From Cercis canadensis (lineage: Eukaryota; Streptophyta; Magnoliopsida; Fabales; Fabaceae): 64,000 nt of DNA. How positions within the stretch are numbered: the stretch's first letter is position 1; every line of letters starts with the position of its first letter. The stretch lies in contig QAOA01004326.1 of assembly GCA_003255065.1 (NCBI GenBank), positions 214,980 to 278,979 on the forward strand, read 5' to 3'. Below, piece by piece: positions 11,180 to 23,982 of the stretch. Below the pieces are notes generated by a model that worked only from the letters and a program-made list of their open reading frames with translations, was not told where the DNA came from and searched no databases. A program made the position numbers and the translations under genes.

Positions 11180-12796
11180 TCAAGCTGGTGAATAGATATC
11201 AATCATTCCTAGCTTGCCAACTAAGAATTCAAATAGTGGTCTTGACAAAGCTTTGGTGGGTATATCAGCTTCCTAATGTGCAGTTGGAACATAGGAAAAA
11301 CTGATACTTCCTGAATCAATTTCATCATTAATAAAACTCCTATCAATTCTTACATGTTTCATTCAATCATGTTAGACAAGGTTGTGAACTATGCTTATTG
11401 CAGATTTGTTGTCATTGTATAGCTTCATAGGGCATTCTCTAGAGAATTTATGGTCTTGTAGGAGTCTTTCAATCCAAATTAATTCACATACTCCTTGTGC
11501 TATTGCCCTAAACTCTGCTTCGGCAGTGCTCCTTGCCACAACTGATTGTTTCTTTCTCCTCCATGTAACAAGGTTTCCTCATACCTTTGTGCAATACCCG
11601 GTTATGGACTTACTATCTTCAGTTGACCTAGCCTAGTGAGCATCTGCAAAACCTTCAATGGTTCTTGTCATACTTTTCTTAAATAGAATTTCCTTGCTTG
11701 GAGTTCCCTTGAGATATTTCAATATACGGTTGGCTGCATCTAGATTCCTTTTAGTATGACAATGCATAAATTGACTTATTACACTTACACTATAGGTAAT
11801 ATCAGGTCTTGTAAGTGTCATATATATTAATTTTCCTACCAACCTCTGTTATTGCCCCCGGTCTATTGGACGTTCATCCTTGTTGGATTTTTGCTTCCAA
11901 TTTCTTTCCAAATGAGTAATTACAGGCTTGCATCCAATTTTCCTAACTTCCTTCAACAAGTCAAGGACATACTTCCTTTGATTGATAAATATTCCTTGCT
12001 TGCATCGGGCTACTTCCATACCCAGGAAGTACCTAAATGTTCTAAGGTCTTTAACTTAGAATTCATTCTTCAAATGGGCCTTCAACTTTTCTATCTCATC
12101 CTGATCATCACTTGTAATTACCATATCATCTACATACATAATGGGAATAGCTCTTTTTCCATTGCTTTCTTGTTTGATAAACAAGGTGTGGTCAGCTTGT
12201 CCTTGTGTGTAACCAAATGACTTCAATGTTAAACTAAATTTAATGAACTAGGCTCTTGGAGATTGCTTTAATCCATAAAGGGATTTCTTGAGTTTGCACA
12301 CTTTGTTACTTCCAAAATTAAATCCAAAGGCATCTTCATGAACACTTCTTCTTCTAGTTTTCCATTTAGGAAGACATTTTTTATGTTCATTTGGTAGAGT
12401 TCCCAGTCAAGGTTTATAGCAAGAGAAAGTAATAGCTTGATTGAGTTCACTTTTACCACTAGTGCAAATGTCTCTTCCTAATCTATGTCATGCGTTTGAA
12501 TGTATCCTTGAGCCACCAATCTTGCCTTGTATCTCTCTACCTCTCCATTTAGTTTGAATTTCATAGTGAATATTCATTTACAACCCATTACTTTCTTCCC
12601 ATGTAGAGGATCAATTGTTTCCCAAGTATCATTTTTCAGTAGGGCATTAATTTCTTCTTCAACTACTGCCTTCCATTTAGGATCTTAAAGTGCACTCTAA
12701 ATGTTTTTTGGAATGTCAACACTGTTAACTCGTGTAGTAAAAGTCATGTACTCATGAGACAATTTTGTATAAGTTAACTGATTAGACAGAGGATAT
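11180..12796 (-). pseudogene. copia reverse transcriptase and RNase H
   Basis: Minus-strand translation gives the copia RT start (WKAVVEEEINALLKNDTWE), ERYKARLVAQGY, then the intact catalytic box YVDDMVITSDD (about 12100-12140), and VGKLIYMTLTRPDITYSVSVISQF (11775-11842). RNase H follows with SITGYCTK, TAEAEFRAIA and HVRIDRSFI, ending at the polypurine tract. Several in-frame stops and at least one frameshift make it non-functional. The coding sequence begins abruptly at 12796, where the gypsy element inserted between codons now at 29239 onward (KCTQY) and PLSNQL here. Confidence 0.9.
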
Positions 12797-15340
12797 TGTA
12801 GACATCGTTTTTCAAAAAAGAAGAAAAGAAAAAAAAATTATTTTTAAGTGGGCAATATGATTTTAAGGTCTTTAAGGCCTTTTTTAGTTTTTGGATCAAA
12901 GTTTTAATCTTTAGATATTGGCCCACTTCATTTTAACTCAAGTTAAGAGGCCATTTGACTATTTTTTTTCTTTTTAAATTTGAGTTTGGGGCATCTTAGC
13001 CTATTTGATTTTCTTTAAATACTTTGTTTGGATATAAAAACTATAATTTTTTGGGCTTTTAGTGATTTTGGGTCAAAATCCATGTTTTGGGCTTGGCCCA
13101 TCATGCTAAAACCCTAGTTTAGATGCCTTTGGGGCCACCCGATTTTTTATTTTTCTAATATTTTAAGTCCAAATAAATAATATATGCTTGTTAGACAATT
13201 TAACATGTTTAAGGTTTAATTTGGGACTAATTAGACTAACTTAGGTCCAAGGTTGAGCTCTTTAGGCTCATTTTGACATAATTTGGCCTAATTGAATTGG
13301 CCTATTAGGGTTTTGTGATTTTTGTTTTTAATCAAAAAATTAAATAAATTTGTTCAAAATCTAAAAGGATGTCAGCTAAGGTTTAAGGAATATTCTCAAG
13401 TATAAGTGAAAAGATCTAGCCTCAATGAAGCTTTATAGAAGTTGCTTGTGCAAGATAATTTTGGAAAACTTATTAATGAGGGCTTCTTAACCTTATTTTT
13501 GTATGCAATAAAAATACAAATTGAAGGACTGAAGTGTGTAATTTGGCTAGGGTATTTTGGGAAAGAATTATTAGATTTTTCACATAGCAAGGCTATGGGA
13601 AAATGAGATAAATGTGCAAAAGGGGTAGAAAATGATCATTTTACCCCCAACTTGCTCTCCAAGTTGAGAGGGCTGATGACATAAGAAAAAAAAAATGGAG
13701 AAAGTCTCTCACAATTAGGCTCCCAACGTGAAAACAAGAGGGGAAGAGAGAGGACTTCAAGAAATAGAACAAAGAGAGGAAAATTGAGAAAAAAAGTTAA
13801 GTGTTCTTCATACTTTTGGAGAGAGAGACAAAATCAAGAGTGTTTGAGCTTCTTGGAGTTCGGTTCTACACTTTTGAGCAAGGAAAATGAGTTTTCTTGA
13901 AGAACACTAGGTAACCTTTACTATTCTCTTGATTTCTTGTCATTTTCTTGTTAGTTTTTGATCTATGTGAAATGTATGTTTTTTTTTTGTTTCCCTCTTG
14001 AATGCCTCTATTTCATTTTAATTCGATGAATTTTGTTTTGATTTTTTTTTTTTGTTTTCCTCCTCTCTTGAATATCCTCTTAATATTTTGGTTTAGGGAT
14101 ATTATATTTAGTTTCTATTTTTATTGTGGTTGAGTACTTAGTTGATTGTTGTTTTACTTGTTTTTATCATATGACATGATTTTTGTTTAGGGTTGGTCTT
14201 GGTTGATGGCATTGTAAGTTTTACATGTTTGTTGCCCTATTATTATTTTGGTACCATTTGTCATGTCTTATTGGAGTGAACATGCTTCTTGTGGATTTCT
14301 TTTTAAGTAATTTTTTTTTTTTNTTTTTTTTTTTTGCCTTTGTTTTCTTGAATGTGTTTTAGGGTTCTTGATTAAAAATCAAAATGATGCTTGAACTTTT
14401 TTGAAAATATTGTGTTTTGGTCTTAATCTTTTGACTTTTGTCATGTTTTTGACTTTTGTCATGTTTAAATTCAAATTAGTCATTTGGGGTAGTGATTATC
14501 AAATTTGGTTTTTAAATGGCCATTTTTGGACCTGTCAGTTCAACATTGGCAATATTCGGTCTTTTGACTATAACTTGAGTTTTACAACTTCAAATTGCAT
14601 GGTTATTATTTTGTTAGAACCCTAAGATACATATCTTGCATGAGTATAAATTTCATATTTTTTTTTCATGTTGCATTTTCTCCCATTTTTAATTCAAAAA
14701 TAGTTGTTTTCTCTACATTGTGGAATCGTTAGTTGATTCTGACAGTGTTCGGGTTTCTAGTCATATCTTGAGTTCAGGAGCTCATTTTGGTATGATTTTT
14801 GATTCCTTAGAACCCTAAGAAATTTTGGGGTCAAATCTCATTGACACGCGTTCCCAATTTTCTTTACAAGTTTTTCATGTCTTGTGCTCTGTTTTCAATC
14901 TTTGTTGTTTTATCTTTCTTGATTCTGCCTTATGTTTAGTTGTTGTCTTTGCTTCTTCTTTTCTTTTGAACCACTTGCATGCTATGATCCTCAATTTTTT
15001 TTTGACTTTGATTTGTTTCACTCTTGAGCTTGATTCTTGATTTTTCCCTTGATGTTTGACTTAGGGATTGCATGCTAATTAGGAGTGTATGTTGACTGCC
15101 TTCTTTAACTAAATTTTGTTGCCCTAGTTTGCATACTATTTTCATGGTTTTATTTTGACTCCTAATGGATACTACGTGTGTAGGGATGACAATTTGCCCC
15201 AGACCCGATGGGGCCCTAGTTTTTTTACCCGTTTAGGTATAGGTATGAGGCAGAAAAATGGGTATGGGGATGGCTAATTTTATGGGTAATTTGATAGGGG
15301 CGGGTCTGGGGATGGGGAAGCCCTGCCCCACCCCGCCCCG

Positions 15341-15343
<3 letters not shown>

Positions 15344-15377
<34 letters not shown>

Positions 15378-15401
15378 NNNNNNNNNNNNNNNNNNNNNNN
15401 N
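15344..15401. repeat. (TA)n microsatellite ending in a 24-base gap
   Basis: About 17 TA dinucleotides (15344-15377) run straight into Ns (15378-15401). The break probably reflects failed assembly of the microsatellite, so the true length is unknown. Confidence 0.9.
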
Positions 15402-15946
15402 ATTTGCCTCAACAACTTGAGAATATATACTAGCTGGCTGCCTCCTCTAGGTTTCCTAATGGTTTCCTAATTACAAAATAAACCTAGTTTCCTAAATTAT
15501 TAATGGTAAAAACATGATCAAGCCCTAGTGTCATGTGTGCTGGCCCAAAAACAGATGTTGGCCCAAATAAACATGCTCTGGTCCAATAGGCAGCCCTAAG
15601 GAAAGGAATCAGTCAATGCTGGGCGGAGCAGAAAATCTGGACTGCTTGCACGCTAATTTCAGTTGTCCAGACGCGAGAATCAGCTTCTGGGCTCTTCATA
15701 TGAAATGTGGCATTTTCTGTCAGCTTTCCAACGAAACTGGAATCACATCAATCGGACATCTATAACAAAAGATATGGTGAAAAATGTAAGCAGTGCCAGA
15801 ATTTAACAGTTAAGCAATTAAAATCTACAAGCACCAACAAGTCCAAATCTAAAAAACATGTCTAAAAGCCATAAAAATCACTAAAAACACACATTAAAAG
15901 ACTAAGTATAAGAGAAACAAATAGTATAAAATAATGTGTTATCAAT
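15402..15946 (-). mobile_element. LTR fragment nested in the hAT-like element
   Basis: Read on the minus strand this begins tgataacacatt and shares the early LTR string cttagtctttt and the 42-bp-spaced box pair (15771 down to 15722, ending ggaaagct) with the solo LTR at 8653-10079. Its other end is lost in the gap at 15378-15401. It is therefore a fragment, probably of a solo LTR, and the deepest layer of the nest. Confidence 0.6.
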
Positions 15947-16779
15947 GGGGATGCTGAAAAATCCCCGCCGGGGATGGGTCTGGGGATGGGGACTGCTTGC
16001 CCCGCCCCATCCCTGCCCCATTGCCATCCCTATACGTGTGCTTTAGGATTATATGTCTTTTCGCTATAAGTTGACATGTTCTTTGCTTTATCTTGTCATT
16101 TATTATGATGTGTTATGGCTGCTCACTTGCATATGCATATGTAACCTTTAATTTCCTATTTTGAGCCATCTAAAGTGTATTCTATGTGAGAGGAGATCAC
16201 AATCCTTATGGTCCTAGTAGAACCCTAAGGCGATTCGAAAGTTTGGATAGCTCTTTTTTATTTTAATTGCATTTGCCAATTATGTACCCTTATTCCCAAT
16301 ATTGTAAATTCATGCATAACATTTAGAAATTATTGTTAGGGTTTACAAAATCTATAGGTCATTTGTTTATCATGGAAAAATAAGACTCACTTAGTCCTAT
16401 ATGGGATGGGTCTCTTTTATCGACCCTAGACAAAGATAAGCACCACGCCGACAGGCACAATATGTGAGGAACGGGTAGAAGAATTTTGAACTATTTAGAA
16501 TTCATGCATGTCATGTTTTTTTTTTAGCCACATCTTATCTTATTCTTTGCATAGCTAATTCAAAGTAACCGTTTTTAGATAGATGTTGTGGGGTGTCTAT
16601 TATCTTCCCCATGCATAAATAGACTCCCGAACTCATCTCTGGTTCGTAGACCATTTAAAAAATAATACTGAGGGTTTTCAATTGTACCCTATTTTCTAAA
16701 ACAATTAGTGGCGACTCCTTTTTTTTTTTAAATTCGGTCAGCCATCTGCATCGCAGCCACCTCTGGCTGCATTGTGACA

Positions 16780-17529
16780 GTTTGGCAACTCTACTGGGGA
16801 TTGGTTAGAGAGTCAAGCCCAATAAATTAGCTATGCAAATTAGATTTGGCCAAGATGTATTTTATTCATTCTAAATTATTTCTTTTCTATTATTTTATAT
16901 CTGCTATGTTTAATTTTGCATTTGTAGATAGCTTTATTTTGTTGCATATGCCTCTCTATTCTTTGTAGTTGGGTTGGTTTGGTTAGATTTTAGGTTGAGG
17001 TATGTTACTCCTCTCGCACAATGAACACTTACACTAACCCTGCACACTACTCATGGGCTCTATACCCGGGCCACATCAAACCTAGGATTAGAAGGAGGCC
17101 TAGTGTTATTATTGGGAGGTTTATCCTTTGGTGATTTACACGAAAACTTCCGCTTAGATTGTGGATCATTCTGCTAATTTGGATAAACTAAGGGGCTATC
17201 CCTGAGTGAACCAGGTTAGTAGGGTGTAATCGTCATTGTTCTGATGGAGGCAATCTAAGAACATGACTACTTTATAACCGATAGTACTATTACCAAACTG
17301 TGCACATAAATAGCTGAAATGTTGTTCAATTTAGGATAGAATCCAGTCGTTAGGTTAGAAATCCTAACCCCTAAGGTAACCTGTCTATTTAGGATAATGG
17401 GCGGAGCATTTCTTTCCTTATCGTTATCTTTCCGCTTTATTATTTCGCGATGGCTAGTTGTTTTCTATTCCTAACCCTTATTTCGTGTGCTTTTCCTATT
17501 AGGGGTTATTTTGGAGATAAATTATCAAC
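16780..17529 (+). other. primer site and leader of the Tat-like element
   Basis: Immediately after the LTR comes gtttggcaactctactggggat, and then gagagtcaagccc. The same junction recurs on the minus strand next to the LTR at 36802, so it is the conserved primer-binding and leader region of this group. I cannot name the tRNA by eye. The leader continues to the gag ATG at 17530 without coding. Confidence 0.6.
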
Positions 17530-19915
17530 ATGGCTTCCAAAGATATGGTTTTTGAACCCAGACCTTTTTCCAAAGCATTTATGGAAAGTGCCCAAGCACA
17601 ACAAGCAAGAGAGGGCTTGCATTTAATCTAGTCATATGCAAAAGAATGAAGATCTTCAAAAGATTATCCTTGCTTGTTGTGTGAACATTTTCCTTGTGAA
17701 GAGTTTTATACTTTCACGAGGTTCATTTGTATTAACTTATTTTGCAAGATGTTGTATGCTTTTTATGAAATATGTTAATGGGGACTTCGATGCTTGCTCT
17801 AGAAAGAGACCAAGAATGTTTTTCACAAAAACGTCTCCAACTGCGGAAATACATGTTAATAACCCGTCAACAATGGAATCTCGATGCATTTTTTATTAGG
17901 GATAATTCATAATTCGGTGTTCAAGGAGACATCGGCTTAATCAAAAGTGCTCAACTAACAGATCATTTGTTTTAAGATTAAGAATAGTAAAGATAATGGA
18001 AGGTATTTTTGAGAAAAATAGAGACTTTGGGGCTGAGCTTGATGGCTTGAAAGGCTAAATGACTAAAATGATGAAGTTGTTGATAAAAAGTCTAAAGTTA
18101 AAATAGGTTGTTGAAGGCCCAAGCGACCTATTCGTTCTACCCCCTACACCAGTGTCTTTGTCTGTGCGTGAGACAATTTCCTCCACTTCCCAATTCAATC
18201 TGATTTAGGTCATGCGACCACATCTCATGGCATCTATAGCCCCTCCTGAACCCTCCAATAATCCAAACCCTATAATGCCACCCACAAATCCATCCTTTGA
18301 CCATCGATATATTGTATCTTTGCCATGCCAAATCCTGTTGCTTACTCATTTGAAGTTTCCTTCAATCCTAAGGAACCTCAGGGTGTGTACACTTATACAC
18401 ACCCCATCACCCACTATAACCTAAATCCCATCACCCAAGATCCGCCATTTTCCATAGAAGGGGAAGGCGTTGAAAAGCAAAAGCTAATGACTAAGCAAAA
18501 AGAAAAACTGTTGACATTAGAAGAGAGGATCCGAGCTGTAGAAGGTACTAGCTCTTTTGGTGCTGTAAGGATCAAACAGTTGCGACTTACTCCTAGTGTG
18601 TCAATCCCCAGAGATTTCAAGCTTCGTGAATTTTAAAAATATGATGGGATTGGAAACCCAAAATTCTACTTAGTGTCATACATGACCAATATGGCTACTA
18701 TAGAGGAAGATGAGATGATCATGATTCATTTTTTTTCTAAGAGTTTAACTGGTGCTGCCTATAATTGTTTCATAAATTTGGACCGAATCAAAATAAAGAG
18801 TTGGACAGATTTAGTAGATGTTTTCTTAAAGTAATACAAGTTCAATTATGATATTACACGTACAAGGGAGCAATTGAAGAATATGCAAAAGAAGGTAGAT
18901 GAAACATTTAGAGGATATGCACAAAAGTGGGGAACCCTAGCCTTAGAAGTTCAACCTCCGCTACTTGACTCCAAGTTATGCACCATCTTCCTAGATACCT
19001 TGAAATCTCCATATCTTGAGCTAATGGTCGGTTGCCCATTTTATGATTTTGTTGATGTGATTAAGAGAGGATAGAAGGCCTTGTAAAAGTTGGAAAGTTG
19101 CAAGTACCTGGAAGTGATGGTGGTAATCCAAGACAGAGGAAAGGAAACTTCCAGAAGAAGAAAGAGGGTAAAGTAAACTAGGTGCAAGCACTAGGAGCTA
19201 TCCATTCTTTTAGGCCCAGAGGTCCTCATTACAATCCAAACATAACTTTTGCACAAGTTAATGATGTTTCCGCGTCTTATCAATATGCTCCTAACCTACA
19301 ACCTTTTGTCCCGACTTATCAAGCGCTACCACAAAATCACCTAACAACTCATCCACCTGTTAGACCCAATTACAGACTTACAAAAATCAACCTCGTGTTA
19401 ATCCTGCAAGAGATGAACATTTTCCCAACATTCCTATTACCAGGGTTGAACTTTTCAAAAAATTGTATGATGCCCATGTGATAGATCCAAGACCTGTTTA
19501 ACCCTTACAACCACCATTTCCAAATTGGTATAATCCCAACCTAAAATGTGATTACTATAGGGGAGTCACTAGGCACTCGATGGAAGATTGCCCTGATTTC
19601 AAGCAAGCAGTCTTGTATCTGATTAGACAAGAGGTAATCAAAGTAGAGGAAATGGGAGGAGGACCCATTGTTAACACAAACCCCTTACCCAATCATGAGG
19701 GGGACCCAAGAATAAATGATGTGGAAGAAGGGGCTAAGGTGGTTCGAAGGCTTAAAGAGGTCAAGATGTCCATAGGAAAATTTTGGGAAGGACTAAAGAA
19801 TGCCAAGTTTGAGGTGAAGGCACCTGTGAGGGAAATTAAATGGGAGAGTCAATCTGATGAGGGAGCATTCTACAAACATCATCAGCAGTGGGGATATGAT
19901 CTTGAAGATTGTTAG
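17530..19915 (+). pseudogene. gag of the Tat-like element
   Basis: Starts at ATG 17530 (MASKDMVFEPRPFSKAF) but meets a stop after 33 codons. Recognisable gag follows: a proline-rich linker (18325-18636), a capsid-like retrotransposon gag domain (about 18640-19075, SWTDLVDVFLK, RGYAQKWGTLALEVQPPL), a proline/glutamine-rich stretch (19182-19480) and a zinc-knuckle-like CDYYRGVTRHSMEDC near 19550-19595. Stops and frameshifts separate these pieces. Much of the N-terminal half appears deleted compared with the related minus-strand element at 35.3-36.0 kb. Confidence 0.75.
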
Positions 19916-20639
19916 GAGTTCAGATGTCTAGTGCAAAAGTTGATGAATTTGGAAATTGTGCTGGTGGAAAGGAAAAATGATGAGGAGGAGAGAAAAATGA
20001 GTATGGTGGGAGAGGAAGCTCAAGGGTTTCAACCCTTTGTTTTGAGAGTTATGTCAAATTCTGCAAGAGTGCAAGCATATCCAGATGTGGTTATTAAATT
20101 GCCATCTTTGTTCCTATGTGTAAGTGACCGCGTTGTACCCTAAAATTATGGGGTAACAATTTTGAAGCCTAGGGAGAAATCCTCAGAGGGTGGACTGGTG
20201 AGTAAGGACATGTGTATAGAAAAGTCCAATGAGGTCACAAATGTTGGTGGAATTGGAGGTTTTACAATGAGCTAAAAATGCTACCTGTCTGAAGATGTTG
20301 AAAAACAGAGGAAAGAAAAAGGAAAGTTGTGGTGATGAATAGAGGGGATCCAGTTTTAGTAGAAGAAGGAAATAACCAAAGGAGTGGTGTTGAAGAGGAG
20401 GAATTTTTTAAGATTATGAAATAAAGCGAATATGACATAGTAGAGCAAATGAAGAAGACGCCAGCTCGTATTTCACTCTTGTCCCTTATCATGAGTTTTG
20501 AGAGTCATAGGAGGACTCTTTAGAAATTTCTAAACCAAGCATATGTCCGTCCGTACATTACCCCAGAGAAGTTTAATAATATGGTGAATCTAATCAAGAG
20601 TGTGGGAATGATCTCCTTTGCTAAAGATGAATTGGTACC

Positions 20640-21109
20640 TGGTGCTAGCAGCCATACAAAGCTCTTTGTATTACCCTTAAATGTGGAGGGTATATGGTAG
20701 CAAAAGTTTTGATTAACAATGGGTATGCTTTGAATGTACTGCCACATTCGACGTTTATATAATTATCGATAAACCATCGCTCATTCAATTGAGCAATATG
20801 GTTGTGAGAGCTTTTGACAAAAAAATGAGAGAGATTTTGGGAGATATTCCGTTGTAGTTGGAGATTGGCCCAAGCAAGTTCGATGTATGTTTCCAAGTGA
20901 TGGATATTGAACCAATCTACATAATGCTTCTAAGAAGGCCATGGATACATGCAACAGGAGTAGTGCCATCTACCCTACACCAAAAGTTGAAAAACATTGA
21001 TGATGGCTGGGTCATAACTGTGAATGGGGAAGAAGAAATGCTAGTTTCCAAACCTAGCTCGTTACCTTATGTGAAAGCAACCAAAAAAGCATTGGAATCC
21101 TCTTTCTAA
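20640..21109 (+). pseudogene. aspartic protease of the Tat-like element, catalytic Asp replaced
   Basis: The region MVAKVLINNGYALNVLP (about 20690-20745) matches the protease active-site segment of this group, where the family has Asp-Asn-Gly; here it is Asn-Asn-Gly, so the catalytic aspartate is lost. Downstream the conserved FQVMDIEPIYIMLLRRPWIHATG and the HQKLK segment (20858-21109) are clear. Stops occur between the two parts. The same protease tail is found in the second element at 48240-48680. Confidence 0.78.
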
Positions 21110-21798
21110 TCTCTAAAGCTAGATCAGTGTATTGATGAACATTCTTAAAAGAGCAACGAGATTAATTAGGTGGTGGTGAGGATGTCAGAAAAAAGAAAAG
21201 GGTTTTCAAGCTAGTAAAGGATTGGGAGTGAACTTGCAAGGAATCAATGAGCCTATATCGCTTCCCCAAAACATCGGCAGGCAGGAGTTAGGTTATGAGC
21301 CTTCAATAGAAGATCTTATGGAGCCACAGAAGGGCTAGAAAGGAATGGAGGAAATTCATCATCTTAAGGAGACATTTCCTAAGCCGGCTAAAGTGACAGT
21401 GTCTTAGAGAGTCGTTGAGTCATCACATGTTGTGAATACAGTTGAGCATTACAAAGGAACAAATTTTTGACCAACTGGGAGATGGAGCCTATGTTGGACA
21501 TTGTTCCTCCTGAGTAATTATTTTTGTTTCTATCATCACTCTTCTTTTGACCAAACTACAAGGTCATTAGAAGTTTAATATTTGTATTGGACTGCTTTTT
21601 ATTCAATAATGATGATGAAGTATTTTCAAACATGGAATTGACTTTTAACTTTGTTTCATTCTTTCTTTTAATCTTGTTATTCTTACTTTTTTTTTCTATT
21701 CCCTATTCATTAATTCCTATTCAAATTTTCTCAAATTCGTTCTTAGGAGTCTTGATAACGCAGATCTTTTAACCCAAAATGAAGTTTCTATTTGTCCA

Positions 21799-22950
21799 AT
21801 GATTGACTTTCATATTGAATTAGAAGAAGATGAATATGACACTGAAGAGGGCATAAAACTTTTAAACAAGTTTGCTAAAGTGATTGATTCTCACAAAAAA
21901 GCTATAAGTCCCCATGATGAAGAGGTTCAGAGCATAAATTTAGGGATAGAAAATGAGAAAAAGGAGTTGAAGATAGTGAATAACCTGGAAAAGGAGGAAA
22001 TGATCGCTCTGTTTAGAAAATTCCAATATGTATTCGCATGGTCTTACCATGACATGTCTGGCCTCTACCCTAGTATTGTATCGCATAAGATTCTGCTATA
22101 CCCGAACTGCAAACCGGTTAAGCAAAAATTAGGGCGGAAGAGGCCAGAGATGTCTGGTAAGATAAAAGAAGAGGTGATGAAGCAAATTGAAGTGGGTTTT
22201 TTGGAAGTGTCTACCTATCTGGATTGGGTTGCTAATATAGTTTGGATCCCTAAGAAGGATGAAAGAGTGAGAATGTGCATGGATTTTCGTGATTTGAATT
22301 GAGCTAGCTCCAAGGATGACTTTCTGTTACCTCACATAGATGTGTTGGTTGATAATACTGCCAAAAATCATTGTTACTCATTCATGGATAGATATTCCGG
22401 TTATAATCAGATTCCCATGGTCGAAGAGGATAAAGAAATGACCATGTTCATCACACCTTAGGGTACTTACTATTATAGAGTAATGCCCTTTGGGTTGAAG
22501 AACGTCGAAGCTACTTACCAAAAGGCTATGGTTACCTTGTTTCATGATATGATGCATAAGGAGATCAAGGTATATGTGGATGATATGGTAGTCAAGTCTA
22601 GAGAATGGGAAAGCCATGTGCATATTCTTCGGAAACTATTTGAGAGATTGAGGAAATACACGCTGAGATTGAATCCAGCCAAGTACACTTTTGGTCCTAC
22701 ATCGGGGAAACTTCTAGGGTTTATTGTCAGTAAAAAAGGGATTAAAGTGGACCCAAGTAAAGTTAAGGCTATACGAGAAAAGCCAGCCCCAAAGTCAAAA
22801 AAAGAAGTGTGAAGCTTCTTAGGGAGGCTCAATTATACAGCTAGATTCATATCTAATCTCACCCACACTTGCGAGCTGATCTTCAAACTTTTAAGTAAGA
22901 ATAATCTAGGGATATGGGATTAGCAATGCACGAAGCATTTGAAAGAGTTA
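21799..22950 (+). pseudogene. reverse transcriptase of the Tat-like element
   Basis: After an acidic linker the RT starts with CKPVKQKLGRKRPEM, VANIVWIPKKDERVRMCMDFRDLN (to 22302), a stop, then DDFLLPHIDVLVD, and VMPFGLKNVEATYQKAM followed by an intact catalytic box VYVDDMVVKS (about 22570-22600). A connection with FIVSKKGIKVDPSKVKAI follows. In-frame stops at 22303 and 22459 and later frameshifts disable it. Confidence 0.85.
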
Positions 22951-23982
22951 AGAAATATTTGTTAGATCCTCCAGTTCCAGGAAAGCCACTGATTCTATAT
23001 TTGATTGTATTGCAAGAATCGAATAGGAGTATCTTGGGGGTATCATGATGAAGGTCGAAGGAGAGAGAAAGCGGTCTATTATATGTGCAAAAAGTTCATG
23101 GATTATGAAATGATGTATGCGCTGGTGGAAAGAACTTGTTGCGCTTTGGTTTAGGTGGCCTCTAGGCTTCGCCATTATATGTTATACCACAACATGTGAC
23201 TTATCTCTCACATGGATCCTATGAAGTTTATCTTCAAAAGGCCCTATCTCATATGTCGATTAGCAAAATGGCAAATCATTCTCTCTGAATATGATGTAGT
23301 CTACATGACTAAGAAAGCCATAAAAAGGAGAATAATAGTTGATCATTTAGCGGAGAATCCCATTGAAGATTACCAGTCCATGAAATTTGAGTTTCCTGAT
23401 GAAGACATTTTCGCAATTAAAGAGGAAGAGAATGAGAGTAAGGAAGGAAGATAAGAAATGTACTTTGATGGGGCTGTGAATATATTTGGAAATGAAATAG
23501 GCATTGTGATTGTCTCACCAAAAGGAAAACAATTCGCAATAGCTATCAAGTTAGGATTTGACTGTACTAACAACATAGCTGAATATAAAGCTTGTATGAG
23601 GGGCTTACAAGCAACTTTAGATTTAAGGATCAACATTTTGGATGTTTTCGGGGATTTTGCACTTATTATTTATCAAGTAAAATGAGAGTGGCAAACTAGG
23701 GATCCAAAACTATTTCCATATCAAAAATACCAACAAAGAATGGCTAGAGCCTTTGATAAGAAGGTTCGACCCCGAGAATTTCAACATGGAGATTTAGTTT
23801 TGAAAAAGGTTTTGCCACATCAAGAGGATGCCCGTGGGAAATGGGCTCCAACCTATAAAAGGTCTTATGTTGTCAAACATGCCTTCTCCGGAGGAGCATT
23901 GATCCTCATTGATTTGGAAGGGAAAAAAAAACTTTTCAATCCTATGAATTCAAACGTAGTCAAAAAATATTACCCTTGATAT
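22951..23982 (+). pseudogene. RNase H, archaeal-type RNase H and integrase tail; integrase core deleted
   Basis: 23100-23450 is a degraded first RNase H region. The segment MYFDGAVNIFGNEIGIVIVS (from 23458), with CTNNIAEYKACMRGL, is an archaeal-type RNase H, the extra domain of Tat-lineage elements. It breaks at 23683 (stop) and after RDPKLFPYQKYQ passes directly into RMARAFDKKVRPREF..GDLVLKKVL (23740-23979), which is the C-terminal end of integrase. The HHCC zinc site and DDE core, several hundred residues, are missing. The rest up to 25049 is non-coding 3' region. Confidence 0.82.

Larger units (their letters stand above)
15181..16032. mobile_element. hAT-like element inside the gypsy LTR
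   Basis: Terminal inverted repeats tagggatgacaat (left) and tagggatggcaat (right, reverse complement) are flanked by a perfect 8-bp duplication tacgtgtg (15173-15180 and 16033-16040). The right LTR of the host element lacks the insertion at the matching place (cacatgtgctttagg near 27585), giving an independent empty site. Subterminal DNA is GC-rich (ccccgcccc). No transposase is visible. The interior holds a TA microsatellite, a 24-base gap and an LTR fragment. Confidence 0.85.
12797..16779 (+). repeat. 5' LTR of the Tat-like element
   Basis: Runs from tgtagacatcg to cattgtgaca, directly before the primer-site region. It carries the nested hAT-like element at 15181-16032. It holds box pairs with 42-bp spacing at 14574-14623 and 14767-14816. 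Ns at 14323 (poly-T) and 15378-15401 mark assembly gaps. The short open frames here are spurious. Confidence 0.87.
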
